In this document: positions 36,729-47,293 of the stretch, in pieces | Layout: every line of letters begins with the position of its first letter | Numbering within the stretch: the first letter of the stretch is position 1 | DNA from: Chelydra serpentina | Taxonomy: Eukaryota > Chordata > Testudines > Chelydridae | Assembly: GCA_037349315.1 (NCBI GenBank) | Contig: JBAIAC010000018.1 | Coordinates: 2,046,001-2,110,000 of the forward strand | Reading direction: 5' to 3' | Length of the DNA stretch: 64,000 nt | Position numbers and translations under genes: made by a program | Notes under the pieces: model-generated | The model's input: only the letters and a program-made list of their open reading frames with translations | What the model was told of the DNA's origin: nothing | Database searches by the model: none

Positions 36729-38000
36729 GCAGAGTCCCCTGCAGGGTACTCTCTCTGACCTGTGCTCCTTCCCTCCTGTGTAGAAGAACTGTTGCAATTG
36801 GTCTTTGGGGTGTTGATGTGAGCAGGATTGTATCCTGTGGGCCCCATCCAACTCCTGTTAAAATCTATGAAAAGACTCCCATTGACTACAAGGGGAACTA
36901 GATTGGGGCCCTGTGTGCAGAATTGACATCAGTGACTGAGTTTGGTGGGTAGGATGACAACTGAACCTGTCCCTATGGATCCATAATATTGAATGCAGAG
37001 TAAAAATCTGTAAAAACCTTAAAACCTGACACCCATAGTTTCTTTTGATTTTTCAGAAACTGTGAGAGTCTAATTTAAAGACTTGAAAAATTGATATCAG
37101 AAAGTAAATCTGATATCTTTGAATCTTAGGATTCAAAGATGGAAAATAATATTAGAATATTAGAAACTAAAAAAAAATATTTTTGCTATCTTTAAAACAG
37201 CCAAATTTTAAGGGAGGGGGTTAATTTTAATGATTGAAAAAACATGTTTTCAGATTGACATCATTGGGCAAATTTTTAGCTAGTTTGTTTATACTGCGAG
37301 AAAGGCAAGTGGATTTGTTTTGTGCATGCAAAACTCAGATTTTTGAATACAAACGGGGATGAACTTCAATGTTTTCCAACCAAACTAACAAGGCTGGCTG
37401 AAAACTTGACCATGTATAGTTTGTCATGTTTCAGTTCAGAACTCCTTATTCCATCCAGGGTATAAACGGCTAAACATAAAGTTTTATAATGAAAATATTG
37501 TGTCACTAGTACTCATTACAATAGTGAGATAACACTAAAGGATAAGACCTTATACCCAGTGTAGGTTTTGCTGTGGTGTTAAATTTACAAAGATGGAGTA
37601 AATCTATATTAAAAGCAATAGAGGTTTTATTCTAATCTTGTGAAACTGGGGGAGGAGAAAGTAAAATAAATCCTATAATTTGCTATGAATAACAAACATA
37701 CTTTAAAACTTAAATTTTATTAAGTTGGCAAGAGCATCATAATAACCATATCAACACAATAATCATATTCAAGTTGTTGCAAAAAGTAGATCTATAATCA
37801 TGTTATCTTAGCAAAACTTTGCATTTTTATATTATTACTAACCTATATTATTACATTTAAGTTAGTGAAATGAATGCTAAAATGTTACCTAAACTACATT
37901 ATTACATTTTCTCTTGGAATTGTGCTTGGTGACATAAAGATACTTTTCCCTAATAAGGCCTTTTTATACCAGCAATAAAATGCTTCCAGGATGTATTTCA
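36729..38000. other. AT-rich intergenic, nothing recognised
   Basis: About 1.3 kb, very AT-rich toward 37150-37930. No gene seen. Confidence 0.45.
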
Positions 38001-38004
38001 CCTG

Positions 38005-38165
38005 TTATTATTTTGCTGTTTTTATTTATAACAACACGTGTATGGTGGTAGTTCCTTAGTGCACCAGTCATGGATCAGGATCCAAACACAGTGCTGGGTA
38101 CTGTACAAACACAGAACAAAAATATGCTTCCTGCCCCAAAGACCTTACAATTGAAATGATGCTGG
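38005..38165 (-). mobile_element. L2/L3-like tail relic
   Basis: 'actgtacaaacacagaacaa' and 'cctgccccaaagaccttac' are the complement of the common L2/L3-like tail that also occurs at 48315-48490 and 42915-43065. Confidence 0.55.
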
Positions 38166-38253
38166 GATGCAGCCATATTTCGGAAACCTGCACATGTGCC
38201 ATGCAGAGTAATATCCCACTTGCATGGTACTGATCCTGGGAGGTGCTGAGCGC

Positions 38254-38572
38254 ACTCTATGGCTACACCGGCACTGCGAGCTAGTGGTGTGATTCCCAGC
38301 TCACGTATACATACTCACACGAGCTCTCCTTGAGCTAGCAGGAGTACGAATAGTCATGTGGGCGCAGTCGCATGAGCAGAGGTGGCAGTGACCTGGCTTA
38401 GCCTTGCCAAGTACAAACCTCCCTGAAATCAGTGGGTACGTACTCAGCACAGCTAAGCCATAATGGCACTATCACAGTTACGCTACTATTTATACTCATG
38501 AGGTAGCTCTTATCAAGCTAGTGCAAGTATGTGTATGCAAGCTGGCTTGTAGCGTAGATGTAGCCTAGCTCT
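38254..38572. mobile_element. MITE with TCTACA-like termini
   Basis: 'CTATGGCTACACCGGCAC' on the left and the complement of 'gtagcgtagatgtagcctag' on the right form imperfect inverted ends. Interior 'gagctagcaggag' and 'cttatcaagctagtgcaag' is of MITE type. No clear duplication. Confidence 0.5.
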
Positions 38573-38720
38573 AATTGAAATGAGAGGTGAAGTTATTTAT
38601 TACCTCATGACTTTGGGCTCTTGTATTGCTTAAAAAAAACCCACACTGGGATAGATTGTGTCTGGTTGTATATGGGTATGCAAAGAGAGGAGGAGCCTCC
38701 CCACTTTCAGACGAGTGGTA

Positions 38721-38889
38721 GCACAGGCGCTGACTTTTCGTTTTGCCGGTGGGTGCTTTCCACCTTCCGGTTTCGCTGTGCCCCATGTATGTGCTCCTGC
38801 CACCTACTGGTTTCTCATGGGTGCTGAGAACCCCCTATTTTTTTCTGTGGATGCTTAAGCCCCAGAGCACCCACAGAGTGAGCGCCTAC
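38721..38889. mobile_element. hAT-like MITE, 169 bp, 8-bp duplication
   Basis: Flanked by exact GAGTGGTA (38713-38720 and 38890-38897). The ends, GCACAGGCGCTGAC and the complement GTAGGCGCTCAC, form an imperfect inverted repeat around AGGCGCT. Duplication length fits hAT. Short open frames across it on both strands are not genes. Confidence 0.75.
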
Positions 38890-38897
38890 GAGTGGTA

Positions 38898-39677
38898 GGG
38901 CTAGCCACAATAAAAGCAGGCTGGAGAAGAAATCTCTGTGAACAATAGTCCCCCCAGATGAGGTCGGGAGAGGGTAAAGCTTCACTTTGTTCTTCATCAA
39001 CCAGCACTGTTTAGCCAGAGTAGAGGAAAACGCTGTATCTTGCTCCAAGTGTTTTCACCATTAGAGCCCCTCAAGGAATTCTGGGTGATTGAGTGTAGAG
39101 AATTCCTCTACAGCTTGTCACTGCTGTGCAGCGGCAGTCTGCACACTGCCATATGGTAACTATAGTTTAAGTTAAAAGCCAAATGTTGCCTGTAGTATTT
39201 ACTGATTGGAAATGTTTTTAGAATGTACCAGCAGTGGGCCACACAGTTATTATAAAACTGGCATTTCCTAGGAATTACACCAGCTGCTGGTGCAGAGGGG
39301 CCAACATTATCTCTGGAAAGGGATAAAGTGCTAGATTTACCTTCAGAGTGAAAGGGTATTGCAAAGTGCCTTTTCAGACCTGAAAATCCTCCATAGTGTC
39401 TTTCTATTTAACATGTTAGTAACTTTTTTTTAATTCAATAATATTTAGTCCAGTGAACTAGATATCAGCTAGGGGAGTCCAGTAAACTAGGCTTTGTCTT
39501 TTTACTTACATTTTGTTGCAAAATGGCAAAAAATATATAGATTTTTTTGGTCTCTAGTTAACACCCCTATCTCTGGAGTGTCCTAATACAGGAAGTCCTT
39601 CTCTGATTGATTTTAAAATTGGTAGAAAAATTCTGCTTCCTTTTTGGACAAAGACCTCTGATTGAGGTCAGAAGTGA
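38898..39677. other. Intergenic, nothing recognised
   Basis: About 780 bases without gene or recognised repeat. Confidence 0.4.
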
Positions 39678-39713
39678 GTGTGCGCACGTGTGTGTGCGCA
39701 CGTGTGTGTGTGT
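39678..39713. repeat. Alternating purine-pyrimidine run
   Basis: 36 bases alternate strictly between purine and pyrimidine (GT repeats with two GCGCAC inserts), a sequence type able to adopt Z-DNA. No gene nearby. Confidence 0.85.
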
Positions 39714-40820
39714 TACAGGAAAGATAAAAGCAGGCACATAATATAAACTCAGTTGTAACTTTAACAATGAACAGCTACTACTGCTCAGTAATACTCGTGG
39801 ATATTGGTGGAGGAAGAGGTGTAGATAGCAGACTCTGTGCTCAGGTCCTGCCCCAGAATTAATCGCTATTTTAAAAAAATCCTACTACAATGCATTGCCA
39901 TATGTAATGTTATTAAGCGTATCTGAATATCCTGCTGGTGTCACCAGTTTAATTTTGAAAATACCCTGTATTTGTCCACCTTCATTTGGATATGTCTTGA
40001 AAAATTCATTGATAATGCCGATCTCACATCCAGCTATTGGGACATAGAAGTTCTTCAATTAGGTCTATTTGGTAGTTTGCATCTTACGTGGCTCAATTAT
40101 ATTATAGGTCAATTTCTTAAGCAATAAAAGGTAATAAAATATGTATTTTGTTGTTTTATTTTATGGTACCATTGTTTTGCTCTTTAAAGTTCACCTGTAA
40201 ATTGCACTATACATTTAATGTGGAATGTCATATTATTCAACATTAAATCTAATGTACTGCATAATGCAGCCCACCCAACTCTGTTAAATAAAATTCATGT
40301 TGCTGAACTGGGGAAAGGTGTTTGACTGGCATTCTGATCGATAATATGTTCGTATATGGTCACAATAATTAACATCTTTCTCAACACTCTGAGAACGATC
40401 AGTATATGCAAGACTGGACCAGTGTTTTTTCAACTGTGAAGCCAGTTTCCCAGGAAAGACCTAAACCAGCTGACACCACATAAAATGTGAGATTTTTAAA
40501 TTTATTTATTTTTGCTCGTCCAAGCTGGAACCAAGCACTGAATACTGAAGGCTTGATTTTCAGCTGAACTTCACCGATTTTACACTTTGTATCATTCAAT
40601 ATTTGTATTGTGGAAGTGCCTGAAGGCATACACACATTATGAAAAGCCAGTCCCTGATCCAAAGAGTTTATAATCTAAAGCCCTGATTGTGATACCCTTG
40701 TTCACAGTAACTTACTTCTCTACAAGTAGTCTTTGTGAATAAGGGTGGCAGCGTTTAGCACTAAGTAATTTTCAGGGAGTCACTCCTGTTTGACAGCAAT
40801 TTGAAGGAGAGAAGAATGGG
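39714..40820. other. AT-rich intergenic, nothing recognised
   Basis: About 1.1 kb without recognised features. Confidence 0.4.
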
Positions 40821-40824
40821 TACT

Positions 40825-40985
40825 GAGTTGGGAGGCAGCATGGTCTAATGGACTGAGTGTGGACCTGGAAACTCCTTCATCCAAAACTACCACCATCACT
40901 GTGGTCTGGAGCAAATTTCTTCAGCTTCTCTGATTCAGTTTCCCCAATCAATGTTATCAGTTTACTTCTCAGTTGTAACTACCGA
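40825..40985 (+). mobile_element. MIR-like SINE
   Basis: 'gaggcagcatggtctaatgg' (tRNA-like box A region), 'gagtgtggacctggaaactc', 'tctggagcaaatttcttcag' and 'gattcagtttcccc' follow the order of an amniote MIR. No target duplication is visible, as expected for an old copy. Confidence 0.75.
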
Positions 40986-42910
40986 GTGCCGTTATGATTA
41001 AAATTTAAGAACCAGAAGTATATAACTGTTTCCTGTTTCACAACGGTGTGGTGCTCAGGCAGTACACTGATGAGGCCATATAAGTCCCTAGACAGGTAGG
41101 GTAGAAGCAACTTCACAAGCAGTCAAAGTAGGGACCGCCTCTCTGGGGGAGAGAGGGTAAAATAGGGACCAGCCCCACCCACACCCACCCCAGCACTGCT
41201 GAACCCAGAACTGCTCAGGAGACACCGTCCCTCAGAAATCTCTAAGGAAACTAGTAGCCAGGTGGTGTCTTCCCTCCCCCGCCATGTGGCCTTGGGGGAA
41301 TACTGAAGGGAATAACCAGCACATAGACTCCAGCTGGTAGGAACAGAAGTAGCCAAACCAGGTCCCTTCACCCATTCAGACAACTTGCTGCAGTTCAGAC
41401 TGGGCTTTCTGTGCTGACTGGCTGCTTGTCCAACCCCCTCACTCTGTCTCTTCCCCAAGTTTCGCTCCACAGCTGTCCCTCTTCTCCCCTGACCCCCTTT
41501 CCCTTCAGTGTCCCCTCTCTCTTCACTTTTCTTTCCATTTAGCCTATTCCCTCCTAGCTAACCCTCCCACCTCCCCCAAAACGTGGATTGAGCATGCCAT
41601 TTGCTGCCATCATATTATTCACTCTCTGCATTATTGCCAGCTTCCATGATTTATCATGAGTGATAGGATTTTGAAGGGTTCTGGAGCCCGTCTAAAGATG
41701 ACGTGAGGCAAGCCGGCCCCTTTGTGAAGTTCAGCCCTGCGGGGAGCCAGCGGAGTCTCTCCACTCCGCTTGGAAGGCTCTCACAGGAGGGAGCAAAGAA
41801 CCCCACAGCCTAGCATGGCTCCCCTCCCTCCTCTGTCTCTCCTCCTGTGAGAAATACATGCAGGATGGTGCTTCTGTTCCTCCCCCTGCCGCACTCAGCC
41901 TGCGAAGAGGAAGAGGGGTGTGAACAGCCCCTGGAACTGCCCCCCTTCCCACTGGGAAAGGGAAGACAAGAGGGGACCCCACAGCATCCCCCCCAAGCCT
42001 GGGAGGGGGGTAAAGAACCCTAGGAGTGAGGCTGGGAGGCTGAACTGCAGGAGTGGGGACAGGGAGTAGGGGGCTATACTGAGAAGGGCTGAACTGATGG
42101 TGCGGATTGCGGGTGCTGTGGTTTCAGGGAAGTGGAGAAGCCTTCAGGAGCCATCGGAGGGAAAATAAAAATGAATTATTCTTAGGTATTTGGACAATTA
42201 ATTTTGAAATTAAGTAAACTCAAAATAATGTATTGCAATTACTGGGTAATGTATATATTGATGTAGTTATCAAAATTATACAAAGAAAGAAGAATGATTT
42301 TAAATTATTTTTTGAATACTTTGTAACAATTATTTCAAAATAATATGTAGGGATTATAAATTACTGCAGTGAAATATAGAAAGCTCTGAAATGTGGCTGA
42401 CATTCTTGCATATAACTATCTTTGTAGCTCACATAAATCTTTATTGAAAAAATAAATGGAAAACATCATGTTTCTTGGATATTTATTTTCCAGCTCCATT
42501 TAATATGCCTTGTACAGTGTATTTCTAAATGTGTGTATTAAGTTTTTCCATCATATTGTAGCTTTATCACACTAGAGAGCTCTCCACTTAGTACTTATGT
42601 TATATCCGGGTACAATACAGTACTTACTATAAGTACTCCCCCTTTTTCCACCAGCATAGATGCCTTCCGTCCACCTCAGCTCTCCATTTTCGAAAGGACA
42701 CTTTTGAGGGGACATCCAGCCTAAAATTATCACACACACATCGCCAGAGGAGTAGAGGGGAGTTATAACGTCCAAAAAAAATTTTAAACATGGTTTTATT
42801 GTGGGTTGTTTGGTCTTTTTTGAATCTCATGATTTGTGGAGTCAATCTCATGACTTTTAGGATGACTCATGATTTTTGGTCTCTTGTGGCTGGCACTACT
42901 GGCTCTAATC
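40986..42910. other. Intergenic, no gene recognised
   Basis: Includes a GC-richer zone (41100-42150, with C/T-rich runs) that gives open stretches up to 115 codons on the minus strand without any recognisable domain, followed by very AT-rich sequence (42170-42560). Confidence 0.45.
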
Positions 42911-42914
42911 TTTC

Positions 42915-43065
42915 CCCAGCTTGTGTCTGTCTTGTCCAATTAGTTTGTAAGCTCTTAACAGGGGCCACCTATTATTCTGTGCATGTGCAGTGTCTACCAC
43001 AGTGTGTTCCCATTCTTGGTTAGTCCTGAGACAGTACCGTAATAAACATAATTAATAATGAGATA
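42915..43065 (+). mobile_element. L2/L3-like tail relic
   Basis: 'ttagtttgtaagctcttaac', 'attctgtgcatgtgcagtg' and the terminal 'gtaataaacataattaataa' follow the plus-strand order of the tail seen elsewhere on the minus strand. Confidence 0.5.
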
Positions 43066-43760
43066 GGCCATGAACATACCCAGATAAGTACATGATGCTG
43101 AGATGGGTCTTTTCAGCCAACAGTATTTTGCTATAAATCTCTGCTGCCAGATAGTTTCTATATACCAGACTGAGAATTTAGTTTTTCTTGATGAGCTCAC
43201 AGTAATGAATTGCAGGTTACCAAAATTACCACTTTACTTATTGCATCTACTAAAGGCAAACCACTAACAGATAAAATTACCAATTACTATAATGCAGGTA
43301 ATTGTTTTCCTCAGGGTTTTAATTCTTCTTTATGGGATTCCTAATTACCTTAGATATTGTTAATGTCCTTCTAGAAGGCGCACAAACAAAAAACAGGCTT
43401 GGTATTTCCTCTACACTTTCAATCATCCGATACACTTTTTTCAACTGGTCTTTCTCAGTCAAGTCTAGTTCTTATGTCGGCCTTAAGAGAGCTTAAATAT
43501 GTTTTCCTACCTTTGGGTAGATGCACATTTCTTTTACAGGTAGTTGATGGAAATGGTTGCTATCCTATTGAAATTTCCCATATTTAATTTAAAGGTGCAT
43601 TTTCTTCACGTGCCAGGTATTGAACAGAGTGGATAACTGGACTAGTAAGCCAAAATAAAAAAGGAGTGGAAGCAGGTGGGGGGAAAAGTGTTTTTATACC
43701 TAAACATTCAATAATATAATTTGATAGTTGGCTCTGGCCTTATATATCTGTTGAGAGGGC
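43066..43760. other. Intergenic, nothing recognised
   Basis: About 700 AT-rich bases with no recognised feature. Confidence 0.4.
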
Positions 43761-43764
43761 TCTG

Positions 43765-43890
43765 TCATTGACTTATTGGGTGACTTTGAGCATGTCACTT
43801 AACAGCTGTGTCTTATTTTCCCAGGTGCAAATTGTGGATAACACCTACTCCACAATGATGGGGTGAGGATTAATGAGTTAGGGAATCTAA
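43765..43890 (+). mobile_element. MIR-like SINE, 3' half
   Basis: 'tgggtgactttgagcatgtc', 'acttaacagctgtgtc' and 'gatggggtgaggattaatga' match the second half of a MIR. It lies about 80 bp upstream of the Penelope-like element. Confidence 0.75.
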
Positions 43891-43976
43891 TCCTGCATTC
43901 CTTGTCCATCCTAAACACAAAGGGTGAGATTGTGTTTGCTAATCACAGGCACTTACTGGAGATGTTACAGAACAGG

Positions 43977-44315
43977 GGCTCATTCACCTGCACATCTACC
44001 AATGTGATATATGCCATCATGTGCCAGCAATGCCCCTCTGCCATGTACATTGGCCAAACCGGACAGTCTCTACGCAAAAGAATAAATGGACATAAATCTG
44101 ACATCAGGAATCATAACATTCAAAAACCAGTAGGAGAACACTTCAACCTCCCTGATCACTCAGTGACAGACTTGAGGATAGCAGTGTTGCGACAGATTAA
44201 CTCCAAAAGCAGACTTCAAAGAGAAACTATTGAACTCGAATTGATATGCAAACTAGATTGCGTTGCCTCCGGATTAAATCGAGATTTGGAATGGCTCGGC
44301 CATTATGTTAATTGA
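43977..44315 (+). pseudogene. GIY-YIG domain fragment in the 5' pseudo-LTR
   Basis: A second copy of the last 112 codons of the Penelope-like protein, holding the endonuclease signature ('VIYAIMC', 'MYIGQTGQSLRKR', 'VGEHFN') and the same stop codon position. It differs from the full copy by one residue (V for I, from 44262). It lacks the reverse transcriptase, so on its own it is a truncated domain. The reading frame stays open 114 bases further upstream to 43863, but that part comes from flanking MIR-derived sequence and is fortuitous. It is present because the element's 3' part is duplicated at its 5' side. Expression as a stand-alone nuclease is possible in principle but there is no evidence for it. 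Confidence 0.85.
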
Positions 44316-44475
44316 ATCTATTTCCCTTAAGTTAACGATCCTCATTCACACCTGTGTGACCATCTTGTTTATCACTTCAAAAGTTTTTTCTTCCCCTGCT
44401 GTCATGTTTCCTCTCAACTAATTAGCCTCTTAAGATTGGTCTATACACCCAGACCTTATCATGTTTCTCTTACTG

Positions 44476-44482
44476 TATAAAT
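44476..44482 (+). promoter_or_regulatory. Candidate TATA-like box in 5' pseudo-LTR
   Basis: TATAAAT about 170 bp before the first ATG of the long ORF. The same word is at 47454-47460 in the 3' copy. AT-rich words of this kind are common, so this is only a candidate. Confidence 0.25.
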
Positions 44483-44509
44483 ATCTGTCTACAGTGTATT
44501 TCATTCCAT

Positions 44510-44549
44510 GCATCCGATGAAGTGGGTATTAACCCACGAAAGCTTATGC
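44510..44549 (+). ncRNA. Hammerhead-ribozyme-like motif, 5' pseudo-LTR
   Basis: The order fits a hammerhead core: GCAU (44510-44513, helix I strand), CCGAUGA (44514-44520, consensus CUGAUGA with U to C), helix II GUGGG/CCCAC (44522-44526 with 44533-44537), GAAA (44538-44541), palindromic AGCU (44541-44544) that could form helix III between two RNA copies, then U45 and AUGC (44546-44549), which pairs with GCAU. Deviations: the U4-to-C change and one extra A before helix II. Hammerhead motifs are reported from Penelope-like pseudo-LTRs. Activity is doubtful for this copy. Confidence 0.5.
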
Positions 44550-44650
44550 TGAAATAAATTTGTTAGTCTCTAAGGTGCTACAAGTTTTTCTTTCTTATTT
44601 TCGTTTTGCTGACACAGACTAACACGGCTACTACACTTAAACCTATCATT

Positions 44651-47293
44651 ATGCAAAGCACTGCATTCAGCCGTATGGAGTGGAAATCCATCAACTTCAT
44701 GAAAAAACTCGCACAGATACAGACAGACATCATCTTCCTTTCCAACTGCAAACAAATGGACATCATACCTAAAGGACTAAAGGTAAAAAATCCGTTACAA
44801 TCTACTTACCACACAGACTATGCTGAGAGATTGTGCCTCACACTCTCAAAGAAACTGCGAAACCGCCTGATCAACATCCTATACAGCAAACAGGGAAAGA
44901 TTAAGACTGAGCTCTCAAAACTGGATACTCTTATGGAAAACCAACCTTCCACACAAACTTCTTCATGGACTGACTTTACAAAAACTAGACAAGCCATTTA
45001 CAACACAAGCTTTGCTTCTTTACAAAAGAAAAAGGACACTAAGCTATCTAAACTGCTGCATGCTACAAGGAACCACAACAGCAGTTCCCTTATCCCACCC
45101 AACAATATTGTTAATCTTTCCAGCTATACTCTCAGCCCAGCAGAAGAATCTGTCCTTTCTCGGGGCCTCTCCTTTTGTCCCTCCAGACCCACGAACATGA
45201 TACAGTTCTGCGGTGACCTAGAATCCTACTTTCGACGTCTCCGACTCAAAGAATTTTTCCAACAGACCTCTATACAACATACTAAGCCACAGAATCCTTC
45301 CTACCAAAACTACAAAAAGAAGGATTCTGCGTGGACTCCTCCTGAAGGTCGAAACAACAAATTGGACTTCTACATAGACTGCTTCCGTCGCCGTGCTCGA
45401 GTTGAAATTGTAGAAAAGCAAAATCACTTGCCCCATAACCTCAGCCGTGCAGAACACAATGCCATCAACAGCCTCAGGGACAACCCTAACATCATAATCA
45501 AAAAGGCTGACAAAGGAGGAGCTGTCATCATCATGAATAAGTTGGAATATGAACAAGAAGCTGTCAGGCAGCTCTGTAACTCCACATTCTACAGGCCTTT
45601 ATCCTCTGACCCCACTGAGGAGTACCAAAAGAAACTGCACCATCTGCTCCAGAAACTCCCTGAAAAAGCACAAGAACAAATTTGTACAGACACGTGCCTA
45701 GAACCCCGACCAGGCACATTCTATCTGCTACCCAAGATCCATAAACCTGGTAATCCTGGACGCCCCATCATCTCAGGCATTGGCACCCTAACAGCAGGAT
45801 TGTCTGGCTATGTAGACTCTCTCCTCAGGCCCTATGCTACCAGCACTCCCAGCTATCTTCGCGACACCACTGACTTCCTGAGGAAACTACAATCCATCGG
45901 TGATCTTCCAGACAACACCATCCTGGCCACTATGGATGTAGAAGCCCTCTACACTAACATTCCACACAATGATGGACTACAAGCTGTCAGGAACAGTATC
46001 CCCGATACTACCACGGCTAACCTGGTGGCCGAACTTTGTGATTTTGTCCTCACCCACAACTATTTCACATTTGGGGACAATATTTACCTTCAAGTCAGTG
46101 GGACTGCTATGGGTACCCGTATGGCCCCACAGTATGCCAACATTTTTATGGCTGACTTAGAACAACGCTTCCTCAGCTCTCGTCGCCTAACACCCCTACT
46201 CTACTTGCGCTACATTGATGATATCTTCATCATTTGGACCCATGGAAAAGAAGCCCTTGAGGAATTCCACCATGATTTCAACAATTTCCATCCCACCATC
46301 AACCTCAGCCTAGACCAGTCCACACAAGCGGTCCATTTCCTAGACACCACTGTGCTAATAAGTGATGGTCACATTAACACCACCCTATACCGGAAACCTA
46401 CTGACCGCTATACTTACCTACATGCTTCCAGCTTCCATCCTGGACACACCACACGATCCATTGTTTACAGCCCAGCTCTAAGATACAACTGCATTTGCTC
46501 CAATCCCTCAGACAGAGACAAACACCTACAAGATCTCTATCAAGCATTCTTACAACTACAATACCCAGCTGCTGAAGTGAAAAAACAGATCGACAGGGCC
46601 AAAAGAGTACCCAGGAGTCACCTACTACAAGACAGGCCCAAAAAAGAAAATAACAGAACACCACTAGCCGTCACCTTTAGCCCCCAACTAAAACCTCTCC
46701 AACGCATCATCAAAGATCTACAACCTATCCTAAAAGATGATCCCTCACTCTCACAGATCTTGGGGGACAGACCAATCCTTGCTTACAGGCAGCCCCCCAA
46801 CCTGAAGCAAATACTCACCAGCAACCACACACCATACAACAAAAACACCAACCCAGGAACCTATCCTTGCAACAAAGCCCGATGCCAACTCTGTCAACAT
46901 ATCAATTCAAGTGATACCATCACAGGGCCTAATCACATCTGCCACGCCATCAGGGGCTCATTCACCTGCACATCTACCAATGTGATATATGCCATCATGT
47001 GCCAGCAATGCCCCTCTGCCATGTACATTGGCCAAACCGGACAGTCTCTACGCAAAAGAATAAATGGACATAAATCTGACATCAGGAATCATAACATTCA
47101 AAAACCAGTAGGAGAACACTTCAACCTCCCTGATCACTCAGTGACAGACTTGAGGATAGCAGTGTTGCGACAGATTAACTCCAAAAGCAGACTTCAAAGA
47201 GAAACTATTGAACTCGAATTGATATGCAAACTAGATTGCATTGCCTCCGGATTAAATCGAGATTTGGAATGGCTCGGCCATTATGTTAATTGA
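44651..47293 (+). CDS. Penelope-like protein: reverse transcriptase with GIY-YIG endonuclease
   Basis: An uninterrupted 880-residue ORF counted from the first ATG (44651); the frame is open upstream to about 44606 but without another ATG. Penelope-like elements copy RNA into DNA with a telomerase-related reverse transcriptase and cut target DNA with a C-terminal GIY-YIG nuclease. Visible: ADKGGAVI (286-293), PKIHKPG (361-367), GRPIISG (370-376), motif A MDVEALYTN (428-436), motif B GTAMGTRMAPQYAN (484-497), motif C YIDD (521-524), YRKPTDR (580-586), a Cys-rich linker (C740, C745, C748, C764), and GIY-YIG text VIY (778-780) with YIGQT (792-796), LRKR and a later VGEHFN glutamate. All key residues look present. 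The tail (46951-47293) is duplicated in the 5' pseudo-LTR. It may still encode an active enzyme; the assignment to family is firm, the clade (for example Neptune) is not determined. Confidence 0.95.
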   Translation: MQSTAFSRMEWKSINFMKKLAQIQTDIIFLSNCKQMDIIPKGLKVKNPLQSTYHTDYAERLCLTLSKKLRNRLINILYSKQGKIKTELSKLDTLMENQPSTQTSSWTDFTKTRQAIYNTSFASLQKKKDTKLSKLLHATRNHNSSSLIPPNNIVNLSSYTLSPAEESVLSRGLSFCPSRPTNMIQFCGDLESYFRRLRLKEFFQQTSIQHTKPQNPSYQNYKKKDSAWTPPEGRNNKLDFYIDCFRRRARVEIVEKQNHLPHNLSRAEHNAINSLRDNPNIIIKKADKGGAVIIMNKLEYEQEAVRQLCNSTFYRPLSSDPTEEYQKKLHHLLQKLPEKAQEQICTDTCLEPRPGTFYLLPKIHKPGNPGRPIISGIGTLTAGLSGYVDSLLRPYATSTPSYLRDTTDFLRKLQSIGDLPDNTILATMDVEALYTNIPHNDGLQAVRNSIPDTTTANLVAELCDFVLTHNYFTFGDNIYLQVSGTAMGTRMAPQYANIFMADLEQRFLSSRRLTPLLYLRYIDDIFIIWTHGKEALEEFHHDFNNFHPTINLSLDQSTQAVHFLDTTVLISDGHINTTLYRKPTDRYTYLHASSFHPGHTTRSIVYSPALRYNCICSNPSDRDKHLQDLYQAFLQLQYPAAEVKKQIDRAKRVPRSHLLQDRPKKENNRTPLAVTFSPQLKPLQRIIKDLQPILKDDPSLSQILGDRPILAYRQPPNLKQILTSNHTPYNKNTNPGTYPCNKARCQLCQHINSSDTITGPNHICHAIRGSFTCTSTNVIYAIMCQQCPSAMYIGQTGQSLRKRINGHKSDIRNHNIQKPVGEHFNLPDHSVTDLRIAVLRQINSKSRLQRETIELELICKLDCIASGLNRDLEWLGHYVN

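Larger units (their letters stand above)
43973..44642 (+). repeat. 5' pseudo-LTR of the Penelope-like element
   Basis: 670 bp, aligned without gap to 46951-47620 at an offset of 2978. Differences are G at 44262 versus A at 47240 and T at 44471 versus G at 47449. It carries the C-terminal GIY-YIG coding end, the 3' untranslated region, a TATA-like TATAAAT (44476-44482), a hammerhead-like core (44510-44549) and AATAAA (44553-44558). Confidence 0.93.

Noticed and set aside
43863..44315. 150-codon frame as an independent GIY-YIG gene
   Set aside because: The first 38 codons come from MIR-derived flank and the rest is the duplicated tail of the Penelope-like ORF.
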